A stretch of 64,000 nt of DNA from JAXLWB01 sp046328715 (GTDB lineage: Bacteria; Chloroflexota; Anaerolineae; Caldilineales; Caldilineaceae). The notes under the pieces were generated by a model. That model had not been told where the DNA came from. It saw only the letters and a program-made list of their open reading frames with translations, and searched no databases. Position numbers and translations under genes: made by a program. The stretch covers positions 1 through 64,000 of the forward strand of contig JAXLWB010000029.1 in assembly GCA_046328715.1 (NCBI GenBank), read 5' to 3'. This document shows, piece after piece, positions 16,301 through 25,820 of this stretch (within the stretch, counting starts at the first letter, position 1; every line of letters begins with the position of its first letter).

Positions 16301-18604
16301 ATGTCCATGCCCTTGCTCCAGACAAAACTGTATGCTCCGCCCCCGCGCCCAAGTCTAGTCCCTCGTCCTCATTTGACGGGCAGGGTTAAGATGGAGGATC
16401 TGCGCGCACTCACATTGATTGCGGCCCCGGCTGGCTTTGGCAAAACAACCCTGGTAAGCGAATGGATCGGACAGGTGGTCGCCCAAAAACAGTCGCTCTC
16501 CTCATCTCAATGTCTGCCTGCTGTGGCTTGGCTCTCGCTGGATGAAGACGATAACGAACCCATACGCTTCCTGGCTTATCTGATTGCCGCCTTGCAGACT
16601 TGCCAGGCACAACTGGGCCAGACGGCTATGGCGTTGATCATGACGCCCCAGCCTCCTCCGCCCAAAACAATTCTTACCCTACTCCTCAATGAAGTAGAAA
16701 AAATCGTGACACCGTTGGTTTTGGTGCTGGATGATGTCCACGTCATCACAAGCCAGCCGATCCACGAGGCACTGATCTTCCTGATCGACCACCTGCCGCC
16801 CACGCTGCGCCTGCTCATGACCAGTCGTGTCGATCCGCCGTTGCCGCTGGCGCGCTGGCGGGTACGCAACCAATTGACTGAAATTCGTGCCGATGATCTG
16901 CGTTTCCTAACCGATGAAGTGACTGCTTTCTTCAATGACGTCATGGGACTGCAACTGACTCCCAGCCAGATCGCTACTTTAGAAAGGCGTACTGAAGGCT
17001 GGATCGCTGGGTTACAACTAGCATCGCTTGCCCTGCAGAGTTCGTCCTTGGCCCAAGGACGACAGGATCATACTGCTTTTATTGAGCATTTTAGCGGCAG
17101 CCATGCCTACATCATCGACTATCTGGCCGAAGAGGTGCTGCAACATCAGCCCGAAGCGATTCAAACGTTTCTGTTACAAACAGCCATCCTGCCTCGACTG
17201 TGCGCGTCACTCTGTGATGCCGTGACCGGGCGCAGTGATGGGCAGGCGATGCTCACTCAACTCCAACGCCTTAACCTTTTTCTTGTCGCACTGGATGACG
17301 AACGCCATTGGTTTCGTTATCATCACCTCTTCGCCGAGGTGCTCACCAATCGGCTGCATGTGAGCCAACCCGCACTGATCCATGTGTTGCACACACATGC
17401 CAGCGACTGGTTTGCATCTGAAGGACTGCTTGGCGAGGCCATTCACCATGCAACAGCGGCACGTGATCTGGGACGGATTGCCTCGATCGTTGAGCAACAT
17501 GGCATTCCACTTTTGCTGCAAAGCCAGGTTGCCTTAGTCAACAATTGGCTGAAACTGTTGCCGCAATCGATGATCGAGGAGCATGCTCAGCTTGCACTGG
17601 TGGCGGCTTGGATCTATATGTCCTCACGTCAGCTTGATCGACTGGCCTATTTCTTGAACGAGGTACCATCGCTGCAAGCGCCTGACTTGGGTGAAGAGAT
17701 GCAGAGCCAACTGCTGATCCTGCGTGCCAGCCTTGCGGTCTTTCGCTATAACTTGCCCGAGGCCATTTTCTACGCTCGTCAGGCATTGCAATTTGTGCCG
17801 GAGCATCTCCTCAGTTTGCGCACCACTGGCTTGTTGATTCTGGGATCTGGGTTGGCGCAAAGCAATGATTGGCACGCTGCAGAACCGATCTTGCTGGAGG
17901 CAATTCGCTGCGGTAGGGCGAGCGGTAACCTCTACAATGTCATGGTCGCATACCATATTTTGAGCCGCTTTCACAGTTTTCAGGGCAATCTGGTGCGAGC
18001 CAAGGTCATTCTCCATGAAGCGTTACAGGTGGCTGCGCAACATGGACAACAGCCGATTCCGGCGCTGGGCGTGATTTATATTGCTTTGGGGGCGCTGTTG
18101 GTCGATCCAGAACAATTCGAGCAGGCCGAGGACTATTTGCAGCGCGGCGAAGAGTTAACCAAAGCCTGTTTTCAATTGGAGGTGCTACTATATGGTTGGC
18201 AAGCCCAAGCAAAATTGTATGCGGCGCACGGCAACCTGGAGCAGGCATTTGCTGTGTCGGCTAGAGCCGAGGCGTGGCTCAAACAGGTGACATTGCCCGA
18301 AGATTTACGCCAAGAGCTACTATGTGCGTTGCAACAGCAGCATGATTCACTGCAAGCGGAAGGGAAAAAGGAGAAGCTTAGCGCGACTCAGCCGCTCAAA
18401 CAATCTCTGATCGAGCCGCTGAGTGATCGAGAATTGGAGATTTTACGCCTGGTCTATCAGGGGCTTTCCAACAGTGAAATTGCCGAGAAGCTGATTGTCA
18501 CCGTTGGCACCGTCAAGAAACATCTGAACAATATCTTTGGCAAATTAGAAGCAGGCAGTCGCACGCAGGCATTGGTGCGAGCGCGTGAGGCAAAGCTATT
18601 CTAG
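16301..18604 (+). CDS. MalT-like LuxR family transcriptional regulator
   Basis: A 767-residue STAND-class regulator. The N-terminal ATPase has Walker A APAGFGKTTL (about residue 42) and Walker B LVLVLDDVH. Winged-helix and alpha-helical TPR-like repeats follow through the middle, and the last 60 residues are a LuxR HTH (LSDRELEILRLVYQGLSNSE, then TVGTVKKHLNNIFGKL). Such proteins bind an inducer and ATP, oligomerise and activate transcription. The ATG at 16301 has GGAG nine bases upstream; a start at 16202 would read through the leader hairpin. Its targets are unknown; the aldehyde dehydrogenase gene follows it. Confidence 0.9.
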   Translation: MSMPLLQTKLYAPPPRPSLVPRPHLTGRVKMEDLRALTLIAAPAGFGKTTLVSEWIGQVVAQKQSLSSSQCLPAVAWLSLDEDDNEPIRFLAYLIAALQTCQAQLGQTAMALIMTPQPPPPKTILTLLLNEVEKIVTPLVLVLDDVHVITSQPIHEALIFLIDHLPPTLRLLMTSRVDPPLPLARWRVRNQLTEIRADDLRFLTDEVTAFFNDVMGLQLTPSQIATLERRTEGWIAGLQLASLALQSSSLAQGRQDHTAFIEHFSGSHAYIIDYLAEEVLQHQPEAIQTFLLQTAILPRLCASLCDAVTGRSDGQAMLTQLQRLNLFLVALDDERHWFRYHHLFAEVLTNRLHVSQPALIHVLHTHASDWFASEGLLGEAIHHATAARDLGRIASIVEQHGIPLLLQSQVALVNNWLKLLPQSMIEEHAQLALVAAWIYMSSRQLDRLAYFLNEVPSLQAPDLGEEMQSQLLILRASLAVFRYNLPEAIFYARQALQFVPEHLLSLRTTGLLILGSGLAQSNDWHAAEPILLEAIRCGRASGNLYNVMVAYHILSRFHSFQGNLVRAKVILHEALQVAAQHGQQPIPALGVIYIALGALLVDPEQFEQAEDYLQRGEELTKACFQLEVLLYGWQAQAKLYAAHGNLEQAFAVSARAEAWLKQVTLPEDLRQELLCALQQQHDSLQAEGKKEKLSATQPLKQSLIEPLSDRELEILRLVYQGLSNSEIAEKLIVTVGTVKKHLNNIFGKLEAGSRTQALVRAREAKLF

Positions 18605-18693
18605 TAAGTAAGCAGGGGGCTATTTCTACCAGCGCATTGCTGCTAGCTTGGCCCAATCAGGAAGAAATAGCGTATGCTGTAACTACCAAGGCA

Positions 18694-18728
18694 ACCCCAC
18701 CTTCGCCCTCCCTTGGTTAGGGTGGGGT
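18694..18728. repeat. ACCCCACC inverted repeat
   Basis: ACCCCACC (18694-18701) pairs with GGTGGGGT (18721-18728), enclosing CTTCGCCCTCCCTTGGTTAG. It shares its arms with the repeat at 1259-1394 and lies after the LuxR-type gene, so it may terminate it. Confidence 0.5.
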
Positions 18729-18768
18729 CCTCGTTACTGTACGTCCAAATCAAACAAAAGGAATGTTT

Positions 18769-20214
18769 ATGCAAAGCTTTAAAAATTACATTGGCGGCGA
18801 ATGGGTCGATTCATCCAGCGCTGCCAGCTTTGAAAATCGCAATCCAGCAGATCCAAATGATCTGATCGGTACCTTCCCGCTGGCTACGGAGGCGGATGTG
18901 CAGCGCGCGATTGAGGCGGCGCAGACGGCGCTTCCTGGTTGGGCGACCTTACCACCCCCTGCACGAGGTACGATTCTCGATAAAGCAGCCCAAATTCTGG
19001 ACGCCCGCCAGGATGAGATTGCCAAGGCGTTGACTCGCGAGGAAGGGAAAACCTTCGCCGAAGCCAAAGGTGAAGTCCTGCGTGCTCGCGACATTTTTAA
19101 ATATTACGCTGGCGAAGGCTGGCGCAATGGCGGTCAGGTCCTACCAAGCAACATTGCTGGCGAACTGCTCTACACCCGCCGCGAGCCGCTGGGTGTCGTC
19201 GCTTTGGTCACACCCTGGAATTTCCCAATCGCCATCCCAGCCTGGAAGATGGCACCAGCCTTAGCCTACGGCAATACGGTCGTCTTCAAACCTGCCTCGT
19301 TGGTGCCACACACTGCGCTCTTGTTAGTCGAAGTGCTGGTGCAAGCCGGATTGCCCAAGGGTGTGGTGAATCTGGTGACTGGTTCAGGGCGTACGGTGGG
19401 TGATACGCTGGTAGGCAGCAAACGCATCGCTGGCATCAGTTTTACTGGTTCAGTGAGTGTGGGCATGGGCATTTACGAAAAAGCCATGAAAAATCTCACC
19501 CGCGTCCAACTGGAGATGGGTGGCAAAAATCCAACCATCGTGCTGCGCGACGCCGATATCAATAAGGCCGTGAATATCGCGGTGGCGGGTGGATTTGGCC
19601 TCACTGGCCAGGCTTGCACCGCCACCAGCCGTGTCATTGTCGAGGAGGCTGCCGCTGATGCCTTTGCCAGTGCCCTAACGCAGGCGGCCCGCAACCTCAA
19701 AATTGGTAATGGACTGGAAAGTGGCATTCAAATGGGTCCGGCTGTCAGCGATGACCAACTCCAGACCGATCTGGAATATATCGGTGTCGGTCAGCAGGAA
19801 GGGGCCAAATTGCTGGTGGGTGGTGCTCAGACAGGTGGTAACGGTGGCTTCTTTGTCCAACCGACTGTCTTCGACCGCGTCGAGCCACAGATGCGCATTG
19901 CCCAAGAGGAAATTTTTGGCCCGGTCATCAGCATTATCCGTGCCAACGATCTGGATGATGCGATTGAGAAGGCGAACGGCATTGGTTTTGGACTTGCGGC
20001 CAGCATTGTGACCAACGATCTGCAAAAAGCCTTCCAATTTGCCAATCGCATTGAGGCGGGCGTGGTAAAGATCAACGAGCCGACCACAGGACTGGCACTC
20101 CAGGCTCCCTTTGGCGGCTTTAAAAACTCTAGCGCTAATACCTTCAAAGAACAGGGACAGGCTGCGGTCGAATTCTATACTCGCACCAAGACTGTCTACG
20201 TCGGACATGGTTAA
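18769..20214 (+). CDS. aldehyde dehydrogenase, 2,5-dioxovalerate (KGSA) type likely
   Basis: A 481-residue NAD(P)-dependent aldehyde dehydrogenase. Visible motifs: VTPWNFPIAIPAWK, the nucleotide-binding FTGSVSVG, catalytic Glu249 in LEMGGKNP, catalytic Cys283 in GQACTATSR, and EEIFGPV. The ending with SSANTFKEQGQAAVEFYTRT is typical of the alpha-ketoglutaric semialdehyde dehydrogenase group, the last step of non-phosphorylative pentose or glucarate breakdown. This fits the pentonate genes near 47-53 kb and 63.7 kb, although they are 30 kb away. AAAAGGA is correctly spaced for the ATG at 18769 and not for 18763. Confidence 0.85.
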   Translation: MQSFKNYIGGEWVDSSSAASFENRNPADPNDLIGTFPLATEADVQRAIEAAQTALPGWATLPPPARGTILDKAAQILDARQDEIAKALTREEGKTFAEAKGEVLRARDIFKYYAGEGWRNGGQVLPSNIAGELLYTRREPLGVVALVTPWNFPIAIPAWKMAPALAYGNTVVFKPASLVPHTALLLVEVLVQAGLPKGVVNLVTGSGRTVGDTLVGSKRIAGISFTGSVSVGMGIYEKAMKNLTRVQLEMGGKNPTIVLRDADINKAVNIAVAGGFGLTGQACTATSRVIVEEAAADAFASALTQAARNLKIGNGLESGIQMGPAVSDDQLQTDLEYIGVGQQEGAKLLVGGAQTGGNGGFFVQPTVFDRVEPQMRIAQEEIFGPVISIIRANDLDDAIEKANGIGFGLAASIVTNDLQKAFQFANRIEAGVVKINEPTTGLALQAPFGGFKNSSANTFKEQGQAAVEFYTRTKTVYVGHG

Positions 20215-20228
20215 ACTGCGGTTGCAAT

Positions 20229-20264
20229 GAAAACCGGATGTTGTCTGATAGGAAATATCCGGTT
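20229..20264. terminator. hairpin after the aldehyde dehydrogenase gene
   Basis: AACCGGAT (20232-20239) pairs with ATCCGGTT (20257-20264); pairing can extend outward to GAAAACC/GGTTCTC. It lies 17 bases after the stop. No clear T-run follows. Confidence 0.45.
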
Positions 20265-20300
20265 CTCATTCAGAGCAGCGTTTAGAGGAGGAAATTATTG

Positions 20301-21056
20301 ATGTCAAAGATTATTTCGATCCACTCATTTCGGGGCGGCACGGGTAAATCGAATACTACGGCGAACTTGGCTGCCCTGCTTGCTGCACAGGGGCAACGTG
20401 TCGGTGTGATTGATACAGATATTCAATCACCTGGCATCCATGTCCTCTTTGGTTTGGAAGGTGGCACCATCGGTCACTCGCTCAACGATTATCTATGGGG
20501 GCGCTGTACGATTGGCGAGACGGCGCATGATGTGTCGAATAACCTAGGTGTAGAGATCGCGGGTAAACTTTTTCTAATTCCATCGAGTATCCAGACCGAC
20601 GCCATCGTCAATGTCCTGCGCGAAGGCTACGACGTGGGCTTACTTACCACCGGATTTCGCAACTTGATCAACGACTTGCAACTCGACCTGCTGCTGATCG
20701 ATACCCATCCCGGCCTCAACGAAGAGACGCTCTTTTCGATTGCAATCTCGCACACGCTGCTTATTATCATGCGCCCGGACCAACAGGATTACGAGGGTAC
20801 AGGCGTTACAGTGGAAGTGGCGCAATCTTTGGATGTGCCGCGTTTGTTGCTGTTGGTCAATAAGACGCCAGCCGCCTTCGCTCCGGACGAAGTGCGGAGC
20901 CGAGTTGAGCAGGCTTTCCACTGTGAAGTGGCGGCTGTGCTGCCTCATGTTGATGAGATGATGACCTTGGCCAGCAATGGCATCTTTGCTTTGCACTATC
21001 CAATGCATGACTTGACCCGACAATACCAGGAAGTGGCTGCACGCCTGTTGGACTGA
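20301..21056 (+). CDS. ParA/MinD-like P-loop ATPase
   Basis: A 251-residue protein with a deviant Walker A motif (SFRGGTGKSNTTANLAALLA), an acidic switch (GVIDTDIQSPG) and a Walker B LLLIDTHPG, as in the ParA/MinD/SIMIBI group. The ATG at 20301 has GAGGAGGAAA eight bases upstream. The next gene starts two bases after its stop, so the two are co-translated. No ParB partner or centromere-like repeats are nearby, so plasmid-type partitioning is not indicated. A role in localising or regulating the HD-domain partner is a guess. Confidence 0.85.
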   Translation: MSKIISIHSFRGGTGKSNTTANLAALLAAQGQRVGVIDTDIQSPGIHVLFGLEGGTIGHSLNDYLWGRCTIGETAHDVSNNLGVEIAGKLFLIPSSIQTDAIVNVLREGYDVGLLTTGFRNLINDLQLDLLLIDTHPGLNEETLFSIAISHTLLIIMRPDQQDYEGTGVTVEVAQSLDVPRLLLLVNKTPAAFAPDEVRSRVEQAFHCEVAAVLPHVDEMMTLASNGIFALHYPMHDLTRQYQEVAARLLD

Positions 21057-21057
21057 A

Positions 21058-23112
21058 ATGAACCCACCGCGAAGCAAGCAATTGAATCTGTTGGCGCTGC
21101 CGCCGACACAACGTCAACTGTTGCTCTATTTGATGCGCAATGGAGCAACGGAGGGCGCGCTCTTGCCACAGGCACTTAGACTGGATGCCGCTGAGGTAGA
21201 GAAGGCACTGACAGCACTGAAAGCCCAAGGGGCGATTGAGGAGCACGATGGCCATCTGCAGATACAGCTCGGACGCACGCGTCCTCGTCGGTTGCCTGCC
21301 CGTCTGTGGCCTGCCTTGCAAAGTGCCAACCGACCCTATACCACGCAAGAGATTGTTGCATTGCGCACTGTGGTGCCGATTCTGCAATTTGCCCGTGCCC
21401 GTATGGGTGAATTTACCGATCATGGACCGGGCCATGTCTTGCGCGTCAAATCTTTTGCTACGCAATTGGGCTACGCAATGGGCCTGACCGAACATGAACA
21501 TCGTTTGCTGCGTGCGGCCGCTTTCTTTCACGATGTCGGCAACGTAATTGACCGAGGTCGGCACCACATCATCAGCCAAGAGACGGTGGAAGCGCTTACG
21601 GCACGGGGCGATCTGCCCTATAGCAACCGAGAGGCGGCACTGATCGGGTTGCTCTGTCGCTGGCACCGTAAGGAATACGATCCAAACCACAGCGATGAGT
21701 TGTACGGCGAGACGATCCGCACTGGGTTGCTCGCCTCGATTTTGCGGGTGGCCGATGCGCTGGATAGTGACTATCGGCGTGTGGACTATGGCGAGAAATT
21801 TAAACGGGTGCTGGAAATCTTCTATCCCCAGGAGATGCCCTTCCTCCAGGACTTGGACCAAATTTTGGGGATTCGCATCTGTTGTACACCGCAGGTTCAG
21901 TTGCAGGTCTTCGTCCATGCCACGATTGATGTTGAAAAGAGTTACCACATCCGTGCGCTGCGCAAAGATGTCGCCGACACGCCGCTCGACTATGCTATCC
22001 GGGTGATCAAGTGTGGACCGACTGGCACTGTTTCGGCTCCAGCCAGCCGCCCCAATGGGCAATTGCCACAACGCACGCTGCTCGTCTCGCCTTTCGATCC
22101 GCACAGCTTGATCATGAGCGCATTGAGTCGCAAACAGTTGCTTGCGGCTGGCTATCCGGTGGATCTGTTGATCTATCCTGACACGCCGGATGCCGCCAGT
22201 TGGCTCTGGGGCGAGGCGATTACTGAGCGTAACCCAAACGAATTTAGCCACCTTGTGCTGATTGGCGACCGTCCCGATCCTACGCTCTCGCTTGCGTTAG
22301 CAGAACAAGTGGCACGCTGGCAGGTGGCTGGCAGCAAAATCAGCTTTCTCAATCGCCACGAAGCCAACTGGACCCGGCTGACCGACTTGCAGCGTAAAAC
22401 GCTCGCTAACGCTCTCTCGATGACCTTTGGCGGTGACTGGGCTTACTTCTGGGGCGACGATGTAGATGAGACCGATCTCTTTTGGGGACGAGTTGCCGCC
22501 CTTTGCACACGTGACCCTATCCAATCAACCGTCAGTGCAACCATCGAGGAGCAGACGATCAGCCAGGGTGTGCTCAAACTGGTCTATGATGGATTGACAA
22601 GTGCTACTCACAAAGCGCTGAGCGAAGAAGAATGGGCGGCGTTAGCGACTCCCATCTTGGAGCAGATTACGCTCGACAACCGGGTCTGGTTTGCCGACGC
22701 CGCTGCCACTTTTCACTGTCACTACGCCACGCTGCCACAAGCGGTAACGGTGATGGGAAAAGTTTTGCGCTTTGATCTCGCCGCTGTCAACGCTCCCCAT
22801 ACCATCTTCTGGGGCTTGGAGGCGGCAATTGAAGAGCAGGGCCGAAAGCTGGTGCGTGGGATCTGCTTCAACACGCCTTATGCGATTGCCACATGGCAAT
22901 CCCCTGGCATCAATTCGACCGAGAAAGAAATGATCGAACTGCTGGCAATCAGCCATTGGCGGGAAGAGGACGCAATTCCGATTCGCATCCTCTTCCCCAC
23001 TGATTGGACGGTGACTCCCGAAGGCAATGAATGTGCCCTGCGCCTGCGCTTGCCGGCCGATCAAGCCGCACAATTGGTGGAACTGCTGGTCGCTGCATGT
23101 AATCAAACGTAA
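21058..23112 (+). CDS. HD-domain phosphohydrolase-like protein with N-terminal winged helix
   Basis: A 684-residue soluble protein. Residues about 10-70 look like a winged helix (LPPTQRQLLLYLMRNGATEG, then VEKALTALKAQGAIEE). An HD domain follows, with metal ligands visible as His126 in DHGPGHVLRV, His158-Asp159 in AFFHDVGN, and RHH at 168-170, then CRWHRKEYD and RVADALD, as in Ppx/GppA C-terminal and dGTPase-like HD proteins. The C-terminal 350 residues are unrecognised. It starts one base after the ParA-like gene's stop, implying joint function. The substrate (a nucleotide or phosphoester) is unknown. Confidence 0.75.
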   Translation: MNPPRSKQLNLLALPPTQRQLLLYLMRNGATEGALLPQALRLDAAEVEKALTALKAQGAIEEHDGHLQIQLGRTRPRRLPARLWPALQSANRPYTTQEIVALRTVVPILQFARARMGEFTDHGPGHVLRVKSFATQLGYAMGLTEHEHRLLRAAAFFHDVGNVIDRGRHHIISQETVEALTARGDLPYSNREAALIGLLCRWHRKEYDPNHSDELYGETIRTGLLASILRVADALDSDYRRVDYGEKFKRVLEIFYPQEMPFLQDLDQILGIRICCTPQVQLQVFVHATIDVEKSYHIRALRKDVADTPLDYAIRVIKCGPTGTVSAPASRPNGQLPQRTLLVSPFDPHSLIMSALSRKQLLAAGYPVDLLIYPDTPDAASWLWGEAITERNPNEFSHLVLIGDRPDPTLSLALAEQVARWQVAGSKISFLNRHEANWTRLTDLQRKTLANALSMTFGGDWAYFWGDDVDETDLFWGRVAALCTRDPIQSTVSATIEEQTISQGVLKLVYDGLTSATHKALSEEEWAALATPILEQITLDNRVWFADAAATFHCHYATLPQAVTVMGKVLRFDLAAVNAPHTIFWGLEAAIEEQGRKLVRGICFNTPYAIATWQSPGINSTEKEMIELLAISHWREEDAIPIRILFPTDWTVTPEGNECALRLRLPADQAAQLVELLVAACNQT

Positions 23113-23515
23113 CGTACGTACATAGTCCTGTTTATCTGAGTAATTCATATGACACAAGATGGCTATTTCAAAAGTCTGTTTGGGTTGGGTTTACATATCT
23201 CTGGCGGAAGCGGCGTTCTCTAACGCCGGATGCGGTTGCATTAGAGAATGCTTTTTCTGCGAATTTGTAAATCGATTTTTTGAACTATCCCCTATTGTGG
23301 ATCTAGTGGGTAACATTTCCGTGCGCCGCACAACTTATAGACAAAGCAGATAGACATTGTATGATCAGGACGCGTAGGGGCACACCCTTGCGGTTGCCCT
23401 CTCATGATGCCAACAGGGCACCGGCAAGCGGATGCCCCTACAATGGTGCATCTTTGATTCGTTTTGTCTATTAAAAGAGAACAATCGATTGCGATTCTGT
23501 AAAGGGTAAAAGCAG
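23113..23515. other. intergenic region with hairpin element
   Basis: About 400 bases without a supported gene. It carries GGCGTTCTCTAAC/ATTAGAGAATGC pairing near 23214-23252 and the GTAGGGGCA element at 23374-23441. AAAGGG at 23501-23506 serves the next gene. Confidence 0.5.
23374..23441. repeat. GTAGGGGCA...TGCCCCTAC hairpin element
   Basis: Outer arms GTAGGGGCA (23374-23382) and TGCCCCTAC (23433-23441) enclose inner arms CTTGCGGTTGCCCT (23387-23400) and AGGGCACCGGCAAG (23415-23428) with two mismatches. Similar GTAGGGGC hairpins are dispersed in many Chloroflexota and cyanobacterial genomes (from memory), so this is probably one copy of a repeat family. Confidence 0.6.
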
Positions 23516-25729
23516 ATGACGACCAAAAAACCAATCTCACGCGAGGAAGCATTGGCTGGTTTGGGAGGGCGTGCCAACAAACAAGCCAATACTGTGCTGA
23601 CGTTGATCGAAAATCGCACGTCGCTGCTGGTAGCTCAAGCGCAACAGGCAGGGAATCCAGCATTGGCGGTGGCTGCGGCACAAAATACACGGCGAACGTA
23701 TCTTGAAGCCATCGCCCAGGTGCGTGAGCAGCGCCCCAATCCTGAGATTCGAGACATAGAGCGTTACGCTGCGCACTGGGCGACGCTGGTTCCCGAGAAC
23801 CCAACCATCCGCGCCACCTTAGCCCACCTGTTGGGGCAGAAATATCGCTTCACAGCCCAGACCACGCCAGCGCTCAGTGCCGCCTTGGGGTTGGCGGATG
23901 AAGCGGTGCAGCAAACCTATCAACGCCTCTATCAACAGCCGGTGAGTGCGATCTATGCACCGGAGGTGAGTGGTTGGGAAGCGCTGCGTTGGCGCTGGTC
24001 GGCCTTTGCCAGCCGTTTGGAAAATTTGCCGCCTTTTTGGCTGACCTTCTTTTTGACAGTGCCTGGTGTTTCGGGTCTGATGGCGTTGCCGATGGCACTT
24101 TCCAGCGTGCCGCCGTTGTGGGGTGTCGCCTTTATTTTGCTCTTTGGCATCCTCAATATGATCACCGTGGCCGCTCTGGCCGAAACGGTGGTGCGCAGCG
24201 GTACAGCACGTTTTGGGCTGGGTTTTCTGGGTCAGTTGGCGCAGGAATATCTGGGCCAAGAGATGTCGATTTTGTTGACGATTGCGATGGCGCTCAACAA
24301 CTTTGTGGTGCTGATCATCTTCTTTTTGGGCGTTTCCGGGACATTGGCAGGAGCGACCGGGCTGCCAATCACGCTCTGGATGTTGTTGCCCTTTGTGGTC
24401 TGTCTCTATTTCCTCTCTCGTCGTTCGCTGAATGCCACAGTCACCACCAATCTGCTGATCGTCTTCATTAACTTGCTGATTCTGATCGCAATCCCACTCC
24501 TGGCGCTGCCTTATTTTGATCTCAACAATCTGACTGCCAGTCAGAACACGATGAGCTTTACCCCAGATGCACTGGGGCTAATGATTGGTATCCTCTCGTC
24601 TACCTACTTATCGCACTTTTTGGTGGCTACCTACGGGCCGGTGGTACTGCCACGCCAGCCAAGTGGTCGTGGCTGGATTCGGGGCAGCATGGCGGCGATT
24701 GCGGTGCTGACGGTGATTGCCTGTGCCTGGCAGTTGGTGCTAACCGGTGTGCTTTCGCCGGATGTGTTGCGCAACGCCACGGGAACGGTTGTCACGCCGC
24801 TGGCCGAACGGGTGGGGTCGTTGGTCAGCATTTTGGGCGTGCTGCTGGTCACGCTCAGCCTGGGACTCACTACGATCCAGGTGGCGCTGGCACAATATTA
24901 CTCGGTGGAGGAACGGCTGCCACGGCGTGGTTCCGCCTCTTGGGTGGGCAAATTGAGTGAATCACAGCGCTTCTGGCTGGCGATCAGCCCGATGGTATTG
25001 ATTTTGCTCCTGTCAGAATGGTTGGCGGTAAGCGGCACCGGTTCCTTTGCTAGCCTCTTGGGTATTCTGGGTGCGTTGCTTCTGCCGCTGCTGATTGGCA
25101 TTTTGCCGATCTTGTTATTGGTCGCCACTCGGCGCAAAGGTGATTTTGTGCCTGGCTACCAGTTAGGCTGGCTGGGCAATCCACTGTTGGTGGGGCTGCT
25201 TTATCTCTTCTTCATTGGCAGCGTGCTGATCCACGGCCTCTATATCTGGCAATCCTGGCCGTTACGTATCTTGGCCTTGGCAGGCGGTTTGATCATCTTG
25301 CTCGTCAGTTGGCAGACGTGGCGACGCGGGCTCACCAGCAGCCAAACCGTGATCGAAGTGCGCCACGACGAACGGCTCAAAGGTCAAAGTCAGGTGCAGA
25401 TTGTTACAAACGGGCAAGCGCTAACAAGCGGTGTGCTGCTCGACTACGGCAACCGTCGGGAAGAGCAGCAGACCAACTGTGCCGCCATCGCCGATTTTGC
25501 TGCACTCCGGCGCATCCATATTCAATTGCCACAGCTTGAATCATCCAAACTCAAACTGTGGGTACACCACTTGCCTGCGGAAGGTGGTTCATTAGGTGTG
25601 CCAGCACAGGTGAAGTTGATTGGCGCAATGCAAGCGTCGCCGAGCACAAGTAGCACAAGCAAAGAGAGCGGACAACTGGCTCTCAACTTACCCAACATGC
25701 CCTGCCAGGTTGAGATTGTACTAAGGTAA
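23516..25729 (+). CDS. APC-type permease with soluble N-terminal and C-terminal domains
   Basis: A 737-residue protein. Residues 1-165 are soluble and helical, unrecognised. Residues about 178-590 hold some eleven membrane segments in the pattern of amino acid/polyamine/aromatic permeases, with an unwound-helix-type VPGVSGLMALP in the first. The last 115 residues are a soluble beta-rich tail. The substrate is probably an amino acid or related cation (family inference). The next gene, 90 bases on, encodes a cyclic-nucleotide-binding protein, suggesting that transport is under second-messenger control. AAAGGG precedes the ATG. Confidence 0.7.
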   Translation: MTTKKPISREEALAGLGGRANKQANTVLTLIENRTSLLVAQAQQAGNPALAVAAAQNTRRTYLEAIAQVREQRPNPEIRDIERYAAHWATLVPENPTIRATLAHLLGQKYRFTAQTTPALSAALGLADEAVQQTYQRLYQQPVSAIYAPEVSGWEALRWRWSAFASRLENLPPFWLTFFLTVPGVSGLMALPMALSSVPPLWGVAFILLFGILNMITVAALAETVVRSGTARFGLGFLGQLAQEYLGQEMSILLTIAMALNNFVVLIIFFLGVSGTLAGATGLPITLWMLLPFVVCLYFLSRRSLNATVTTNLLIVFINLLILIAIPLLALPYFDLNNLTASQNTMSFTPDALGLMIGILSSTYLSHFLVATYGPVVLPRQPSGRGWIRGSMAAIAVLTVIACAWQLVLTGVLSPDVLRNATGTVVTPLAERVGSLVSILGVLLVTLSLGLTTIQVALAQYYSVEERLPRRGSASWVGKLSESQRFWLAISPMVLILLLSEWLAVSGTGSFASLLGILGALLLPLLIGILPILLLVATRRKGDFVPGYQLGWLGNPLLVGLLYLFFIGSVLIHGLYIWQSWPLRILALAGGLIILLVSWQTWRRGLTSSQTVIEVRHDERLKGQSQVQIVTNGQALTSGVLLDYGNRREEQQTNCAAIADFAALRRIHIQLPQLESSKLKLWVHHLPAEGGSLGVPAQVKLIGAMQASPSTSSTSKESGQLALNLPNMPCQVEIVLR

Positions 25730-25820
25730 CGATTCTGCGCTCCTCTTTCGGAAAGGTTCTGGCGTAAGCGAAACTTTCTACCCTTCCTGGAAGATGTTTA
25801 CGGTGAGAAAGTGAGAAACC

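Noticed and set aside
20301..21056. Plasmid partition (parA) locus
   Set aside because: No parB gene or iterated centromere-like repeats are close, and the partner is an HD-domain protein.
20857..22251. 464-codon minus-strand frame across the ParA-like and HD genes
   Set aside because: It crosses two coupled genes on the opposite strand, both with conserved motifs, and its product is Gln/Arg-rich noise.
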